Source: Geodermatophilus obscurus DSM 43160 (GTDB lineage Bacteria; Actinomycetota; Actinomycetes; Mycobacteriales; Geodermatophilaceae). Taken from it: a DNA stretch of 64,000 bases. Positions 8,134-15,887 of the stretch are shown here, one piece after another. The stretch is taken from the NCBI RefSeq assembly GCF_000025345.1, contig NC_013757.1, positions 1,922,001 to 1,986,000 of the forward strand, given 5' to 3'. A program made the position numbers and the translations under genes. Below the pieces are notes generated by a model, which was not told the origin of the DNA, did not search any database, and was given only the letters and a program-made list of their open reading frames with translations. Each line of letters begins with the position of its first letter. Position 1 is the first letter of the stretch.

Positions 8134-9549
8134 GGTGACGTCCCCGCTGGTGGTGTAAGTCCAGGTCACCGCTCGCGTGGAGGACCACGCGAAGGGGCCA
8201 TCGTGTGATGGTCAGCGAGACCACGCCAATGGTTCTCGCGGAAGGACACAGCACACGATGGCCCTGGACCAGTCTGCCCTGCTCGAGGTGCTCGACGCAC
8301 TCAAGGCAGCCGATGTCGACGACCGCATCCGGTCGGCGGCCACCACGATCTACCAGGCGTTGATCGAGGCCGAGCTGACCGCGGTGATCGGGGCGGCGCC
8401 GCACGAGCGCACCGAGGGTCGCACCGCCCAGCGCAACGGCTCCCGCCCCCGCACCCTGTCCACGACGGCCGGGGATCTGGAGCTGCGGATCCCCAAGCTG
8501 CGCGCCGGGTCGTTCTTCCCCTCGCTGCTGGAACGCCGGCGGCGGATCGACCAGGCGCTGTTCGCCGTGGTCATGGAGGCCTACCTGCACGGGGTGAGCA
8601 CGCGGAAGGTCGATGACCTGGTGCGGGCGTTGGGCGCCGACACCGGCATTTCCAAGTCCGAGGTCTCCCGGATCTGCGCCGACCTCGATGCCGAGGTCAG
8701 CTCTTTTCAGGACCGTTCACTGGCCGAGCAGGCCTTCCCGTACGTGTTCCTCGACGCCACCTACTGCAAGGCACGGGTGAACCGGCGGGTGGTCTCCCAG
8801 GCCGTGGTCATCGCCACCGGCGTGGCCGCCGACGGCCACCGGGAGGTGCTCGGCTTCGCCGTCGGCGATTCGGAGGACGGCGCGTTCTGGACGGCGTTCC
8901 TGCGCTCGCTGAAGGCCCGCGGGCTGGCCGGCCCCCAGCTGGTCATCTCCGACGCGCACACCGGGCTCAAGGCCGCCATCGGCGCGGTGCTGCTCGGCGC
9001 CAGTTGGCAAAGGTGCCGGGTGCACTTCATGCGCAACGTGCTCGCCCGCGTCCCGCGCGGCAACAGCGAGATGGTCGCCGCGGCGATCCGCACCGTCTTC
9101 GCCCAGCCCGACGCCGAGCACGTGCGCTCCCAGCTCGACGTGATCGCCGGCATGCTGGGCCGCCAGTTCCCCCAGGTCGAGGCCATGCTGCACGAGGCTG
9201 CCGACGACCTGCTGGCCTTCACCGCCTTCCCGGTGGCGCACTGGAAGAAGATCTGGTCGACCAATCCGCTGGAACGGCTGAACAAGGAGATCAAGCGGCG
9301 CACCGACGTCGTCGGGGTCTTTCCCAACCCCGCCGCCCTGCTGCGCCTGGCCGGCGCGGTACTGGTCGAGGCGCACGACGAGTGGCAGGTCTCCGACCGC
9401 CGCTACCTCGCCGAGAGCTCCATGGCCCTGCTCGCCAGCCGCAGTGACTCGGCGGAGGAGGTGGCGCAGCCGGCCCTGATCGCGTCATAGTCACCACACC
9501 GCTGACCAACACGGTGAGGACTACATCCACCACTCAGCGGGACGTCACC
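8134..9549 (+). mobile_element. IS256-family insertion sequence
   Basis: A complete-looking element of about 1.4 kb with one transposase gene. Terminal inverted repeats are visible: the left end begins GGTGACGTCCCCGCTGGTGG, and the reverse complement of the right end begins GGTGACGTCCCGCTGAGTGG. They match well over about 30 bases with small gaps. I see no clear 8-9 base target duplication at these exact boundaries, so the ends may be off by a base or two or the site may have rearranged. It sits between the quinone oxidoreductase and lsr2. Confidence 0.85.
8258..9490 (+). CDS. IS256-family (mutator-type) transposase
   Basis: 410 residues. ATG at 8258 is preferred over upstream starts because GAAGGAC lies ten bases before it. 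The protein has the full mutator architecture: helical N-terminal domain, the catalytic core with D in F-L-D-A-T-Y-C-K-A-R, D in V-I-S-D-A-H-T-G-L, the C-x2-H box (R-C-R-V-H-F-M-R-N) and E in W-S-T-N-P-L-E-R-L-N-K-E. These are the DDE residues that cut and join DNA. The frame is intact and inverted repeats flank it, so the element may still be mobile. Confidence 0.95.
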   Translation: MALDQSALLEVLDALKAADVDDRIRSAATTIYQALIEAELTAVIGAAPHERTEGRTAQRNGSRPRTLSTTAGDLELRIPKLRAGSFFPSLLERRRRIDQALFAVVMEAYLHGVSTRKVDDLVRALGADTGISKSEVSRICADLDAEVSSFQDRSLAEQAFPYVFLDATYCKARVNRRVVSQAVVIATGVAADGHREVLGFAVGDSEDGAFWTAFLRSLKARGLAGPQLVISDAHTGLKAAIGAVLLGASWQRCRVHFMRNVLARVPRGNSEMVAAAIRTVFAQPDAEHVRSQLDVIAGMLGRQFPQVEAMLHEAADDLLAFTAFPVAHWKKIWSTNPLERLNKEIKRRTDVVGVFPNPAALLRLAGAVLVEAHDEWQVSDRRYLAESSMALLASRSDSAEEVAQPALIAS

Positions 9550-9682
9550 CATGAGCCGTCGCCTTTCACTGACCGCTGTTCATATTACTTGGACTACGAA
9601 CCTCGTTGAGGTCTGCTCATCCTCACCCTTGCGGGGTTCCTCTCGGTTGACAATCCGCCTGTGCCCCTGATCTTTTTGTTCC

Positions 9683-10015
9683 ATGGCTACCAAGACTCAG
9701 GTTGTTCTGATCGATGACCTCACCGGTGACCCGGCCGACACGACCGTGAAGTTCGCTCTGGACAAGACCGAGTACGAGATCGACCTTTCGGATGAGAACG
9801 CAACGGAAATGCGGGACGGACTTTCTCGGTATGTCGACGCTGCGCGGAAGGTGACCGGCGGCGGACGCCGGAGCGCACCGGCGGCGAAGCCGACCTACTC
9901 CGGATACGACCCGGCCGCGGTGCGCGCTTGGGCGGCCGGGCAGGGCATCGAGGTCAACGCCCGCGGGCGCATCAAGGCAGACGTCGTAAACAAGTTCCGG
10001 GCCGCCGGCAACTGA
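9683..10015 (+). CDS. lsr2: Lsr2-type nucleoid-associated protein
   Basis: 110 residues with both Lsr2 domains: an N-terminal beta-rich dimerisation part (M-A-T-K-T-Q-V-V-L-I-D-D-L) and a C-terminal DNA-binding part with R-A-W-A-A-x-x-G-I-E-V and R-G-R-I (AT-hook-like R-G-R), after a flexible Gly/Ala linker. Lsr2 coats AT-rich DNA and silences horizontally acquired genes in actinobacteria. The copy lies just right of an insertion sequence and close to an immune-like gene. Actinomycetes often have a second lsr2 near the core lysS region, so this may be an accessory paralogue. No clear ribosome site is visible upstream. Confidence 0.95.
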   Translation: MATKTQVVLIDDLTGDPADTTVKFALDKTEYEIDLSDENATEMRDGLSRYVDAARKVTGGGRRSAPAAKPTYSGYDPAAVRAWAAGQGIEVNARGRIKADVVNKFRAAGN

Positions 10016-10316
10016 GTCCACCGCGGCCGACCGGCGCGTGCCCGACGGACAGGCCGGGCCGTCGACGGGCTTCCGCCGTCCTCAGCTGTTCCTCGCGGGC
10101 CTCGAGCCCCCAGCGGTCATCGGTTGGCCAAGACGCAGTGGTCCTCGTCGGCTCTGTCAGCGCAGGATGCCGCCGGGGTGGCCCTTGGGCACCTGATGTC
10201 TCCCACCGGTAGGCGCCGCGACGAGGGCTCCACCATCGTGTTGTCGGGGTCACCGCGGCCTTCCCGGCCGCCCTACTCTTGTTCCCTCGCGCACACCTGG
10301 CGAGGTGGGGGATCAG
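10016..10316. other. intergenic region between lsr2 and the reductase
   Basis: About 300 bases. A possible promoter element TACTCT lies near 10270 upstream of the reductase, followed by GGGGG as a ribosome site. No supported gene on either strand. Confidence 0.4.
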
Positions 10317-11393
10317 ATGACCTCGACCACGGAGAAGCCCAGCACCGCTGGAACGACCGCCCGGACCAATAGGGCGTTTCGACTGCGGCGCCGTCCGATC
10401 GGCCCGCCCACGGCAGGCGACCTGGAACTGGTCGAGGAGGAGTTGCCTGAGACCGGTGCCGGTCAGGCGCTGGTGAGGACCTGCTACCTGTCCGTCGATC
10501 CCACCACTCGGATCTGGATGAGCGACTACCGCGCCTACATGCCACCGGTGCCGCTCGGGCAGGTGATGCGGGGCGTCGGCGTCGGTCAGGTGATCGAGTC
10601 CGGCCGAGATGACCTACCCGCGGGCACGCTCGTGACCGGATGGCCTGGCTGGCAGGGCTACTGCCTGACCGACGAGACCGATCTCCTCCCGATGCAGTTC
10701 CCGTTCCTGCCGTTGCCCGATCCCCTGCCGGCGCCGATCTCGGCTTTCGCCGGCCCTCTGGGACACACCGGGCTGACCGCCTACCTGGGCATCGATATCG
10801 GACGCCCGCGCCCGGGGGAGACCGTCGTCGTGTCAGCCGCCGCCGGCGCCGTCGGATCGATCGCTGGGCAGCTGGCGAAGATTAACGGCGCTCGCGTGGT
10901 CGGCGTCGCCAGCGGGCAGTCCAAGTGCCGGCACGTCGTGGAGACGCTGGGGTTCGACGCCTGCATCGACCGCCTGGGGTCGGACTGGCGGCAGCAGCTC
11001 GACGAGGCGACCCCTGATGGCATCGACCTCGACTCCGAGAACGTCGGAGGCGAGATCATGGACCACGTGTTGATGCGGCTCAACGTGGGAGGCCGCATCG
11101 TGCTCTGCGGCATGATCTCCAGCTACAACAGCCTGGGCGGCGACATCCCCGGCCAGAAGGCGATCTCCCAGCTGCTCATGCAGCGGGCGAGTATGCAGGG
11201 CTTCCTCGTGCTCGACCACCTCGACCGCTTCGGCGAGGCGGGGGCACATCTGGCCGGCCTCCTGGCCACCGGCCGGCTGCGCTACGACGAGACCGTCGTC
11301 GAGGGACTGCACAGGGCCCCGGAGGCGCTGACGCGAATCCTTGAGGGCGCCAACGTGGGCAAGATGCTCGTCCACCTCGCCGACCCCGTGTAG
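10317..11393 (+). CDS. NADP-dependent alkenal/one oxidoreductase (leukotriene B4 12-hydroxydehydrogenase type)
   Basis: 358 residues; ATG at 10317 follows GGTGGGGGA. It contains the MDR-family N-terminus (R-x-P-x-G-P-P in residues about 15-25), the L-S-V-D-P-T-T-R segment, and the Rossmann motif A-A-A-G-A-V-G-S-I-A-G-Q-L-A-K. The signature E-N-V-G-G-E-I-M-D and R-I-V-L-C-G-M-I-S are typical of the CurA/LTB4DH branch, which reduces alpha,beta-unsaturated carbonyls with NADPH. No zinc ligands are present. It stands alone between lsr2 and the TIR gene. The substrate cannot be inferred. Confidence 0.9.
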   Translation: MTSTTEKPSTAGTTARTNRAFRLRRRPIGPPTAGDLELVEEELPETGAGQALVRTCYLSVDPTTRIWMSDYRAYMPPVPLGQVMRGVGVGQVIESGRDDLPAGTLVTGWPGWQGYCLTDETDLLPMQFPFLPLPDPLPAPISAFAGPLGHTGLTAYLGIDIGRPRPGETVVVSAAAGAVGSIAGQLAKINGARVVGVASGQSKCRHVVETLGFDACIDRLGSDWRQQLDEATPDGIDLDSENVGGEIMDHVLMRLNVGGRIVLCGMISSYNSLGGDIPGQKAISQLLMQRASMQGFLVLDHLDRFGEAGAHLAGLLATGRLRYDETVVEGLHRAPEALTRILEGANVGKMLVHLADPV

Positions 11394-11796
11394 ATCGAAA
11401 CTGGGGCAGCCTCACGCCCGCGTGAGGAGCTCGTCACCGCCAGCTTTCGCCCCGTCGCACACGCTGAGCACAACCTCGACCGAGTGTCGAGACCTCCACT
11501 TGTCGGCTGCAGAGCCTTGCGCGGGTGTGCCGCGGAGGGCTGTCCCCAAGCCACCCTTCGGCCGCATAGCGGGGCCTTATGGCAGGTAATGCGCAGGAGG
11601 GGAGGCGCCCAGTTGTGCAGCGGGCCGCTGCACAACTGCCACCTGTGTCCAGCAACTGGACGTCATCTGCCATCTCCCGCCATACGGCGACGGTGCGCGG
11701 CGCTGCGGTGACTGACACTCGTGTTGCCGTCCTCACCTGCGCGCGGCCACGTCCGGCAAGGCGAGTAGACAATCCCGGGTCCCGGGCGGGGATGGA
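11394..11796. other. non-coding gap with a strong palindrome
   Basis: About 400 bases between convergent genes. Its only clear structure is the palindrome at 11610-11638. I find no gene with a ribosome site or recognisable motif. Confidence 0.5.
11610..11638. terminator. palindrome / possible bidirectional terminator
   Basis: CAGTTGTGCAGCGG and CCGCTGCACAACTG are perfect reverse complements around a single G. As RNA this folds into a 12-pair stem with a five-base loop. It lies between the convergent reductase and TIR genes, so a terminator is the simplest reading; a protein-binding site is possible. Confidence 0.55.
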
Positions 11797-14490
11797 TTAC
11801 CGCGGCGGACTCGGGTCGTCTTCCGCGGCCTCGTCTCCGAGCGAGGGAGGGTCGGTCACGGCGACCCGAGTCATGTACCGCGTGATGAGGTGGTTCGGGC
11901 CGAGCGCCCGGCGGCAGCGTCGCAGGGTGTCCTCGGCCAGGGCGCGGGCCGCCTCGACCTCACCCAGCCCGGTCAGGGCGCCGGCCGCACCGAGAGTGAT
12001 CGGGTGGTCGGGGCTGAGCACCTGGCGGCCGCGCTGCAGGGTGTCCTGGCCCAGCGCGCGGGCTTCCTCCACCTCGCCTAGCAGGAGCTGGGCGAGGGTC
12101 AGGCCGGTCGCCGCCCACAGGGTGGCCGGGATGTCGGGGCCGAGCGCCCGGCGGCAGCGCCGCAGGGTGTCTTCGCTCAGCGCGCGGGCCTGCTCGGCAT
12201 CACCCAGCAGGAGCAGGGCGCCGGTCAGGCCGGTCGCCGCCAACAGGGGGGCGAGGTGGTCCGGGCCGAACGCCCGGCGGCCGCGCAGCAGGGTGTCCTC
12301 GGCCAGGTCGCGGGCCGGCTCCACCTCGCCCAGCAAGAGCAGGGCGACGATCAGGACGGTCTCCCCTATCAGGACGGTGGCGTGGTCCGGGCCGAGCACC
12401 CGGCGGCACCGCTGCAGGGTGTCCTGGCCCAGCGCGCGGGCCTGCTCGGCCTCACCCTGTTGAACCAAAATGAAGGCGAGGGCGGTCGCCGCCGTCAGGG
12501 TCCTGGCATGGTCCGGGCCGAAGACCCGGCGGCAGCGCGGCAGAGTGTCCTCGCCCAGGACGCGGGCCGATTCGATCTCGCGGCTCCAGGCCAGGGCGTG
12601 CATCAGGGCGCCGGCTGTTGTCAGGGTGGTGGGGTGGTCCGGGCCGAGCACGCGGCGGCAGCGCGGCAGGGTGTCCTCGCTCAGGGCGCGGACACCCTGC
12701 GTCTCGCCCACCAGGAGCAGGGCGAGGGCGAGCATGCTGGCGGCGGCCAGCGTGTCGGGGTGGTCGTGGCCGAGGAGGGACCGCCAGCGGTCGAGCAGTG
12801 GTTCGCACACGGCCCGGCTGCCGTGGCTGTCCCCTCTCGCCTGCAGATAGCGGGTGGTGCCCAGGACGAGTTGCCGGGTGGCGGTGGAGCGGTCGCACAG
12901 CGGGGCGGTGGCGAGCACGTGCGGAGCGAGCCGGGCGTAGGCGGCCCAGCCGGCCGGATCCTCTGGGTGGCTGGGAGCTGTGGCGGCCAGCAGCGCCACC
13001 ACCTGCTCGGCGGTGGCCTGCTGCCGATCGGGGGGCAGCCGGTGGCGGATCACCGCCTGTACGAGCCGGTGCAGCTGGAAGGCGTCGGAGGAGCGGCGGG
13101 CCAGGGAGTAGCCGATCAGCGCGCCGACGGTGTCGGCCAGGGCGTCGGGATCGGCGGCGGTGCCGCGCAGCGGCTCGTCGAGCAGCTCGGGGTGTCCGCC
13201 GAAGAGGGACAGGGGGATGGGTTCGGGGGCGAGGAAGGCGGCCAGCTCCAAAAGCCGCACCGCGCCCGGGTCCTGGTCGCGGAGTCGCTCCAGCGACAGC
13301 GCCCAGGCGGTGTGGATCCGCCCGGAGTAACTGACCACCTCGCCGCGCGCGAGCAGGGTCGCTCGATGTTCGCGGAAGCGGCGCAGATAGTCGACCGGCG
13401 GCAGGTCGGTCTGCTCCAGATAACCGGCGGCCTGCGCCGCGGCCAGCGGCAGGTCGCCGAGTTCGGCGGCCAGCTTGTCGGCCAGCTCCTCCTCCAGCGC
13501 CGGGATGCGGGCCCGCAGCAGTGCGATCGTCTCGGCTCGGGCGAGCACGTCGACCTCCAGCCGCCCACCAAGGGCGCCCCAGCCGGGGGAGCGGGAGGTG
13601 ATCAGCACGTGCCCCGCCCCAGCAGGCCGATAGCCGGCGATGTCGTCCGGCCGCTCGGCGTTGTCGAAGGTCAGCAACCACCGGTCCCGGACGCGCAGCT
13701 CGGCCAACAGTCGTTCGACCGTGTCGGTCACCGTGGGACCGGGCGGCACGTCGAGCCGGGCGGCGAGCCCGGCGAGCTGGTCGGGGATCAGCACGGGTTG
13801 TTCGGCGTCGATCCACCACACCAGGTCGTAGTCGGCGGCGAAGCGGTGCGCGTACTCGAGCGCCAGCTGGGTCTTGCCCACCCCGCCCAGCCCGTAGAGA
13901 GCCTGCACCATCAGCGTGGCCTCACCCGAGTGCAGGCGCCGCCGCAGCGCGGTGAGCATGCCGTCCCGGCCGGTGAACCGCGGATTGCGCGGCGGCACCT
14001 TCCACACCGCCGGCAGCGCGCCGGCGAACCCCGGCTTGTCCGTCGGCGCCGGTCCGGCTCTCGGGAACGGCGGCGCCGCGGTGGGCCGACCACCGGTCAG
14101 CCGGGCCCGCAGACGGGCCGCCGCTGCGGGCTCGTCCAACCCCGTCAGGTCGACATGGATCAGCGGCGCGTACAGCGCCGGCAGAGTCACCGGCTCGATC
14201 AGCACCGGCACGATCCGCCCCTGCGCCGCCGCGGACTGCGCGAACGCCGCACGCAGCTCGGCACCGCTGAACGTGGAGGCGAAGTAGGCCTCGCTGCACA
14301 CCGCCAGCAGCCGATCGGCGCGCTCCAGGGCAGCGGACATGCGGGCCACGAAGTCCTCGCCCGGCGCCCAGTCCCACACGGCCAACTCGACGCTGTACCT
14401 GGCCTCCTGCAGCTGCCAGGCCAGCCACTCCGCCCACCCGGTGTCCCGCCCCGCGTGGCTGACGAAGAAGTCAGTTCCCCGACCGCTCAC
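11797..14490 (-). CDS. TIR / NB-ARC / TPR protein (STAND ATPase, probable immune or signalling protein)
   Basis: 897 residues, GTG start at 14490. A TIR domain occupies residues about 5-135 (F-F-V-S-H-A-G-R-D start; Glu78 in S-G-A-E-L-R is at the place of the NAD-cleaving glutamate). The NB-ARC ATPase follows, with Walker A G-L-G-G-V-G-K-T (200-207), Walker B W-L-L-T-F-D-N (271-277), T-S-R (298-300) and a G-D-L-P-L-A motif (345-350). From about 580 to 875 there are tandem repeats of about 42 residues containing L-G-P-D-H and A-L-x-E-D-T-L, a TPR sensor array. Bacterial proteins of this layout either act in phage defence (NAD depletion on sensing) or in the FxSxx-COOH peptide systems. No FxSxx peptide or radical-SAM partner is visible nearby. 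Confidence 0.9.
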   Translation of the reverse strand: MSGRGTDFFVSHAGRDTGWAEWLAWQLQEARYSVELAVWDWAPGEDFVARMSAALERADRLLAVCSEAYFASTFSGAELRAAFAQSAAAQGRIVPVLIEPVTLPALYAPLIHVDLTGLDEPAAAARLRARLTGGRPTAAPPFPRAGPAPTDKPGFAGALPAVWKVPPRNPRFTGRDGMLTALRRRLHSGEATLMVQALYGLGGVGKTQLALEYAHRFAADYDLVWWIDAEQPVLIPDQLAGLAARLDVPPGPTVTDTVERLLAELRVRDRWLLTFDNAERPDDIAGYRPAGAGHVLITSRSPGWGALGGRLEVDVLARAETIALLRARIPALEEELADKLAAELGDLPLAAAQAAGYLEQTDLPPVDYLRRFREHRATLLARGEVVSYSGRIHTAWALSLERLRDQDPGAVRLLELAAFLAPEPIPLSLFGGHPELLDEPLRGTAADPDALADTVGALIGYSLARRSSDAFQLHRLVQAVIRHRLPPDRQQATAEQVVALLAATAPSHPEDPAGWAAYARLAPHVLATAPLCDRSTATRQLVLGTTRYLQARGDSHGSRAVCEPLLDRWRSLLGHDHPDTLAAASMLALALLLVGETQGVRALSEDTLPRCRRVLGPDHPTTLTTAGALMHALAWSREIESARVLGEDTLPRCRRVFGPDHARTLTAATALAFILVQQGEAEQARALGQDTLQRCRRVLGPDHATVLIGETVLIVALLLLGEVEPARDLAEDTLLRGRRAFGPDHLAPLLAATGLTGALLLLGDAEQARALSEDTLRRCRRALGPDIPATLWAATGLTLAQLLLGEVEEARALGQDTLQRGRQVLSPDHPITLGAAGALTGLGEVEAARALAEDTLRRCRRALGPNHLITRYMTRVAVTDPPSLGDEAAEDDPSPPR

Positions 14491-14722
14491 GCAACAGTGC
14501 TACACCCATGACCGGCCGTACGCGATACCCGGTGCCGTCGGTGGGGAGCCGCCTGATCGGTCGGGCGGTGCACCGGCGCCTCAAGCGCGGCCGAGTGAAC
14601 CGGGCGGGCCGATGCGCTCTGCACCGCCCACATGCTGCGACTGGCCCGTGCGTCCGCGACCGCGCGGCGCAACCGCCTCAACTGATCTGCATGCCAGCTG
14701 ATCCGGGGCGCCCTCGTCGGGC

Positions 14723-15766
14723 CTACTCTTGGCCCATCGCACGGCCAGTGGCCGGCCTGACCCGTTCGGTTGACGGCGGCGGCTCGGACGAGGTAGCCAT
14801 CCCACGGTCTCGTGATCTGGCCGACGCCAAGCACGTCGTCGGGTCCTCAGCGGATGACCGCTGCCCGCCGCCGTCAGAAGTCGCCGAGCCCCAGGGCGCG
14901 AGCCTCGGCGGCGGCACGGGCGGACGCCTGCGCGCGCGCGTGTAGCGCAGCAGCATGTCCGGCCGCGTCCAGCCGGCCACCGCCATGAGACCGCCCTCGA
15001 TGCCGCCCGCGGCGAGCCAGCGGTGTGCCGCGGTGTGCCGCAGCCGGTGCGGCCGGAACCCCTCGATCCCGGCCGCGCGGGCCCGCTCGCCGAGCGTCTT
15101 GTGCAGTGCGTCGTAGGAGAACGCCTTGCCGCGGTCGCCGAGCCACAGCGCCAGGGTGCCGGCCAGCCGGTGGCTGCGGCGGGCACGGAGGTAGCGGTCC
15201 AGCGCCCGGGAGGTCTGCGGGCCGAAGGGGACCACCCGGCCCCGACCACCCTTGCCGCGGCGCACGGTGGCCGTGCCGTTGGACAGGTCGACGTCCTCGG
15301 TGCCGAGCGCGACGACCTCTCCGGCCCGGGCACCGGTCTCGATCATCAGCCGCACGAGCGCCTCGTTCCGGCGGTCGCGCAGCTCCCTGCCCGCGCAGGC
15401 AGCGACGAGTGCCTTGATCTGCTCGGCGGTCAGCGGCTCGACGACCTTCGCGTCCAGCTTGGGCGCTCGGAGTCCGAGCAGGGGGTCGGCGTCGGCCTCG
15501 CCCTCCTCGACCAGCCAGGCCGAGAACCGGCGCAGCGCCAGCTGGCGGGCGCGGGCGGTGGCGGGTTCGGCGCCGCCCTCGAGCAGCTCGGCGGTGAACG
15601 CATTCACACTGGCCCGGTCGAGCACCGCGGGGCGGCCCTCGCCGTCGGCCCAGGCGAGGAAGCGGCGCACCCCGTCGCCGTAGGACTTCACCGTCTCGGG
15701 GCTCTTGCGCTCGGCGCGCAAGTGCAGCTCGCAGGACGGCAGCAGGCCGGCGAGGTCGACGGTCAC
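14723..15766 (-). CDS. tyrosine recombinase (XerC/XerD-like), C-terminus frameshifted
   Basis: Start at the GTG 15766, seven bases after a TAGGGT -10 element, giving 347 residues as read. The N-terminal SAM-like core-binding domain (residues 1-100) precedes a catalytic domain with Arg147 (T-G-A-R-A-G-E), His240-x-x-Arg243 (H-R-L-R-H), Trp266 and the nucleophile Tyr275 (L-L-R-Y-T-R-A). All catalytic residues are present. After Tyr275 the frame runs into a Pro/Arg-rich tail of about 70 residues. The alternative frame reads S-A-R-A-A-A-E-A-R-A-L-G-L-G-D-F and stops at 14874, the natural-looking end (296 residues). Two extra bases in the CG run at 14930-14941 explain this. It may be a resident recombinase or part of the island. 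Confidence 0.75.
   Translation of the reverse strand: MTVDLAGLLPSCELHLRAERKSPETVKSYGDGVRRFLAWADGEGRPAVLDRASVNAFTAELLEGGAEPATARARQLALRRFSAWLVEEGEADADPLLGLRAPKLDAKVVEPLTAEQIKALVAACAGRELRDRRNEALVRLMIETGARAGEVVALGTEDVDLSNGTATVRRGKGGRGRVVPFGPQTSRALDRYLRARRSHRLAGTLALWLGDRGKAFSYDALHKTLGERARAAGIEGFRPHRLRHTAAHRWLAAGGIEGGLMAVAGWTRPDMLLRYTRARRRPPVPPPRLAPWGSATSDGGGQRSSAEDPTTCLASARSRDRGMATSSEPPPSTERVRPATGRAMGQE
14930..14941 (-). other. CG-dinucleotide run, likely 2-base slippage site
   Basis: GCGCGCGCGCGT directly after the catalytic Tyr codon. Removing one CG unit restores a family-like C-terminus ending at 14874. Dinucleotide runs slip easily during replication. Confidence 0.6.
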
Positions 15767-15773
15767 GTCGCGC

Positions 15774-15779
15774 ACCCTA
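15774..15779 (-). promoter_or_regulatory. -10 element of the recombinase gene (leaderless)
   Basis: TAGGGT on the minus strand, seven bases before the GTG at 15766. The spacing puts transcription and translation starts at about the same base. Confidence 0.5.
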
Positions 15780-15827
15780 GCCCGATATCTGGACTGGGAG
15801 CGCTGTGCATGCCCTCCCACGGCTGGC

Positions 15828-15887
15828 CTGAGCGCCAACCCACCCCCTGACCTGGGCAAACAGGTCAGGGGGTGGGTTGGCGCTCAG
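15828..15887. terminator. 27-bp perfect hairpin after the sigma factor gene
   Basis: The arms 15828-15854 and 15861-15887 are exact reverse complements around the loop GGCAAA. The outer end overlaps the sigma-factor stop codon. There is no T-run, as is common for actinobacterial terminators. It ends the sigma gene 50 bases before the recombinase promoter. Confidence 0.85.

Noticed and set aside
10016..10253. Minus-strand frame after lsr2
   Set aside because: Arg/Pro/Thr-rich product without recognisable motif, and it runs into lsr2 antisense.
12256..14511. Long forward frame antisense to the TIR/NB-ARC/TPR gene
   Set aside because: Low-complexity Gly/Gln/Arg/Val product, no ribosome site; the opposite strand has clear domains.
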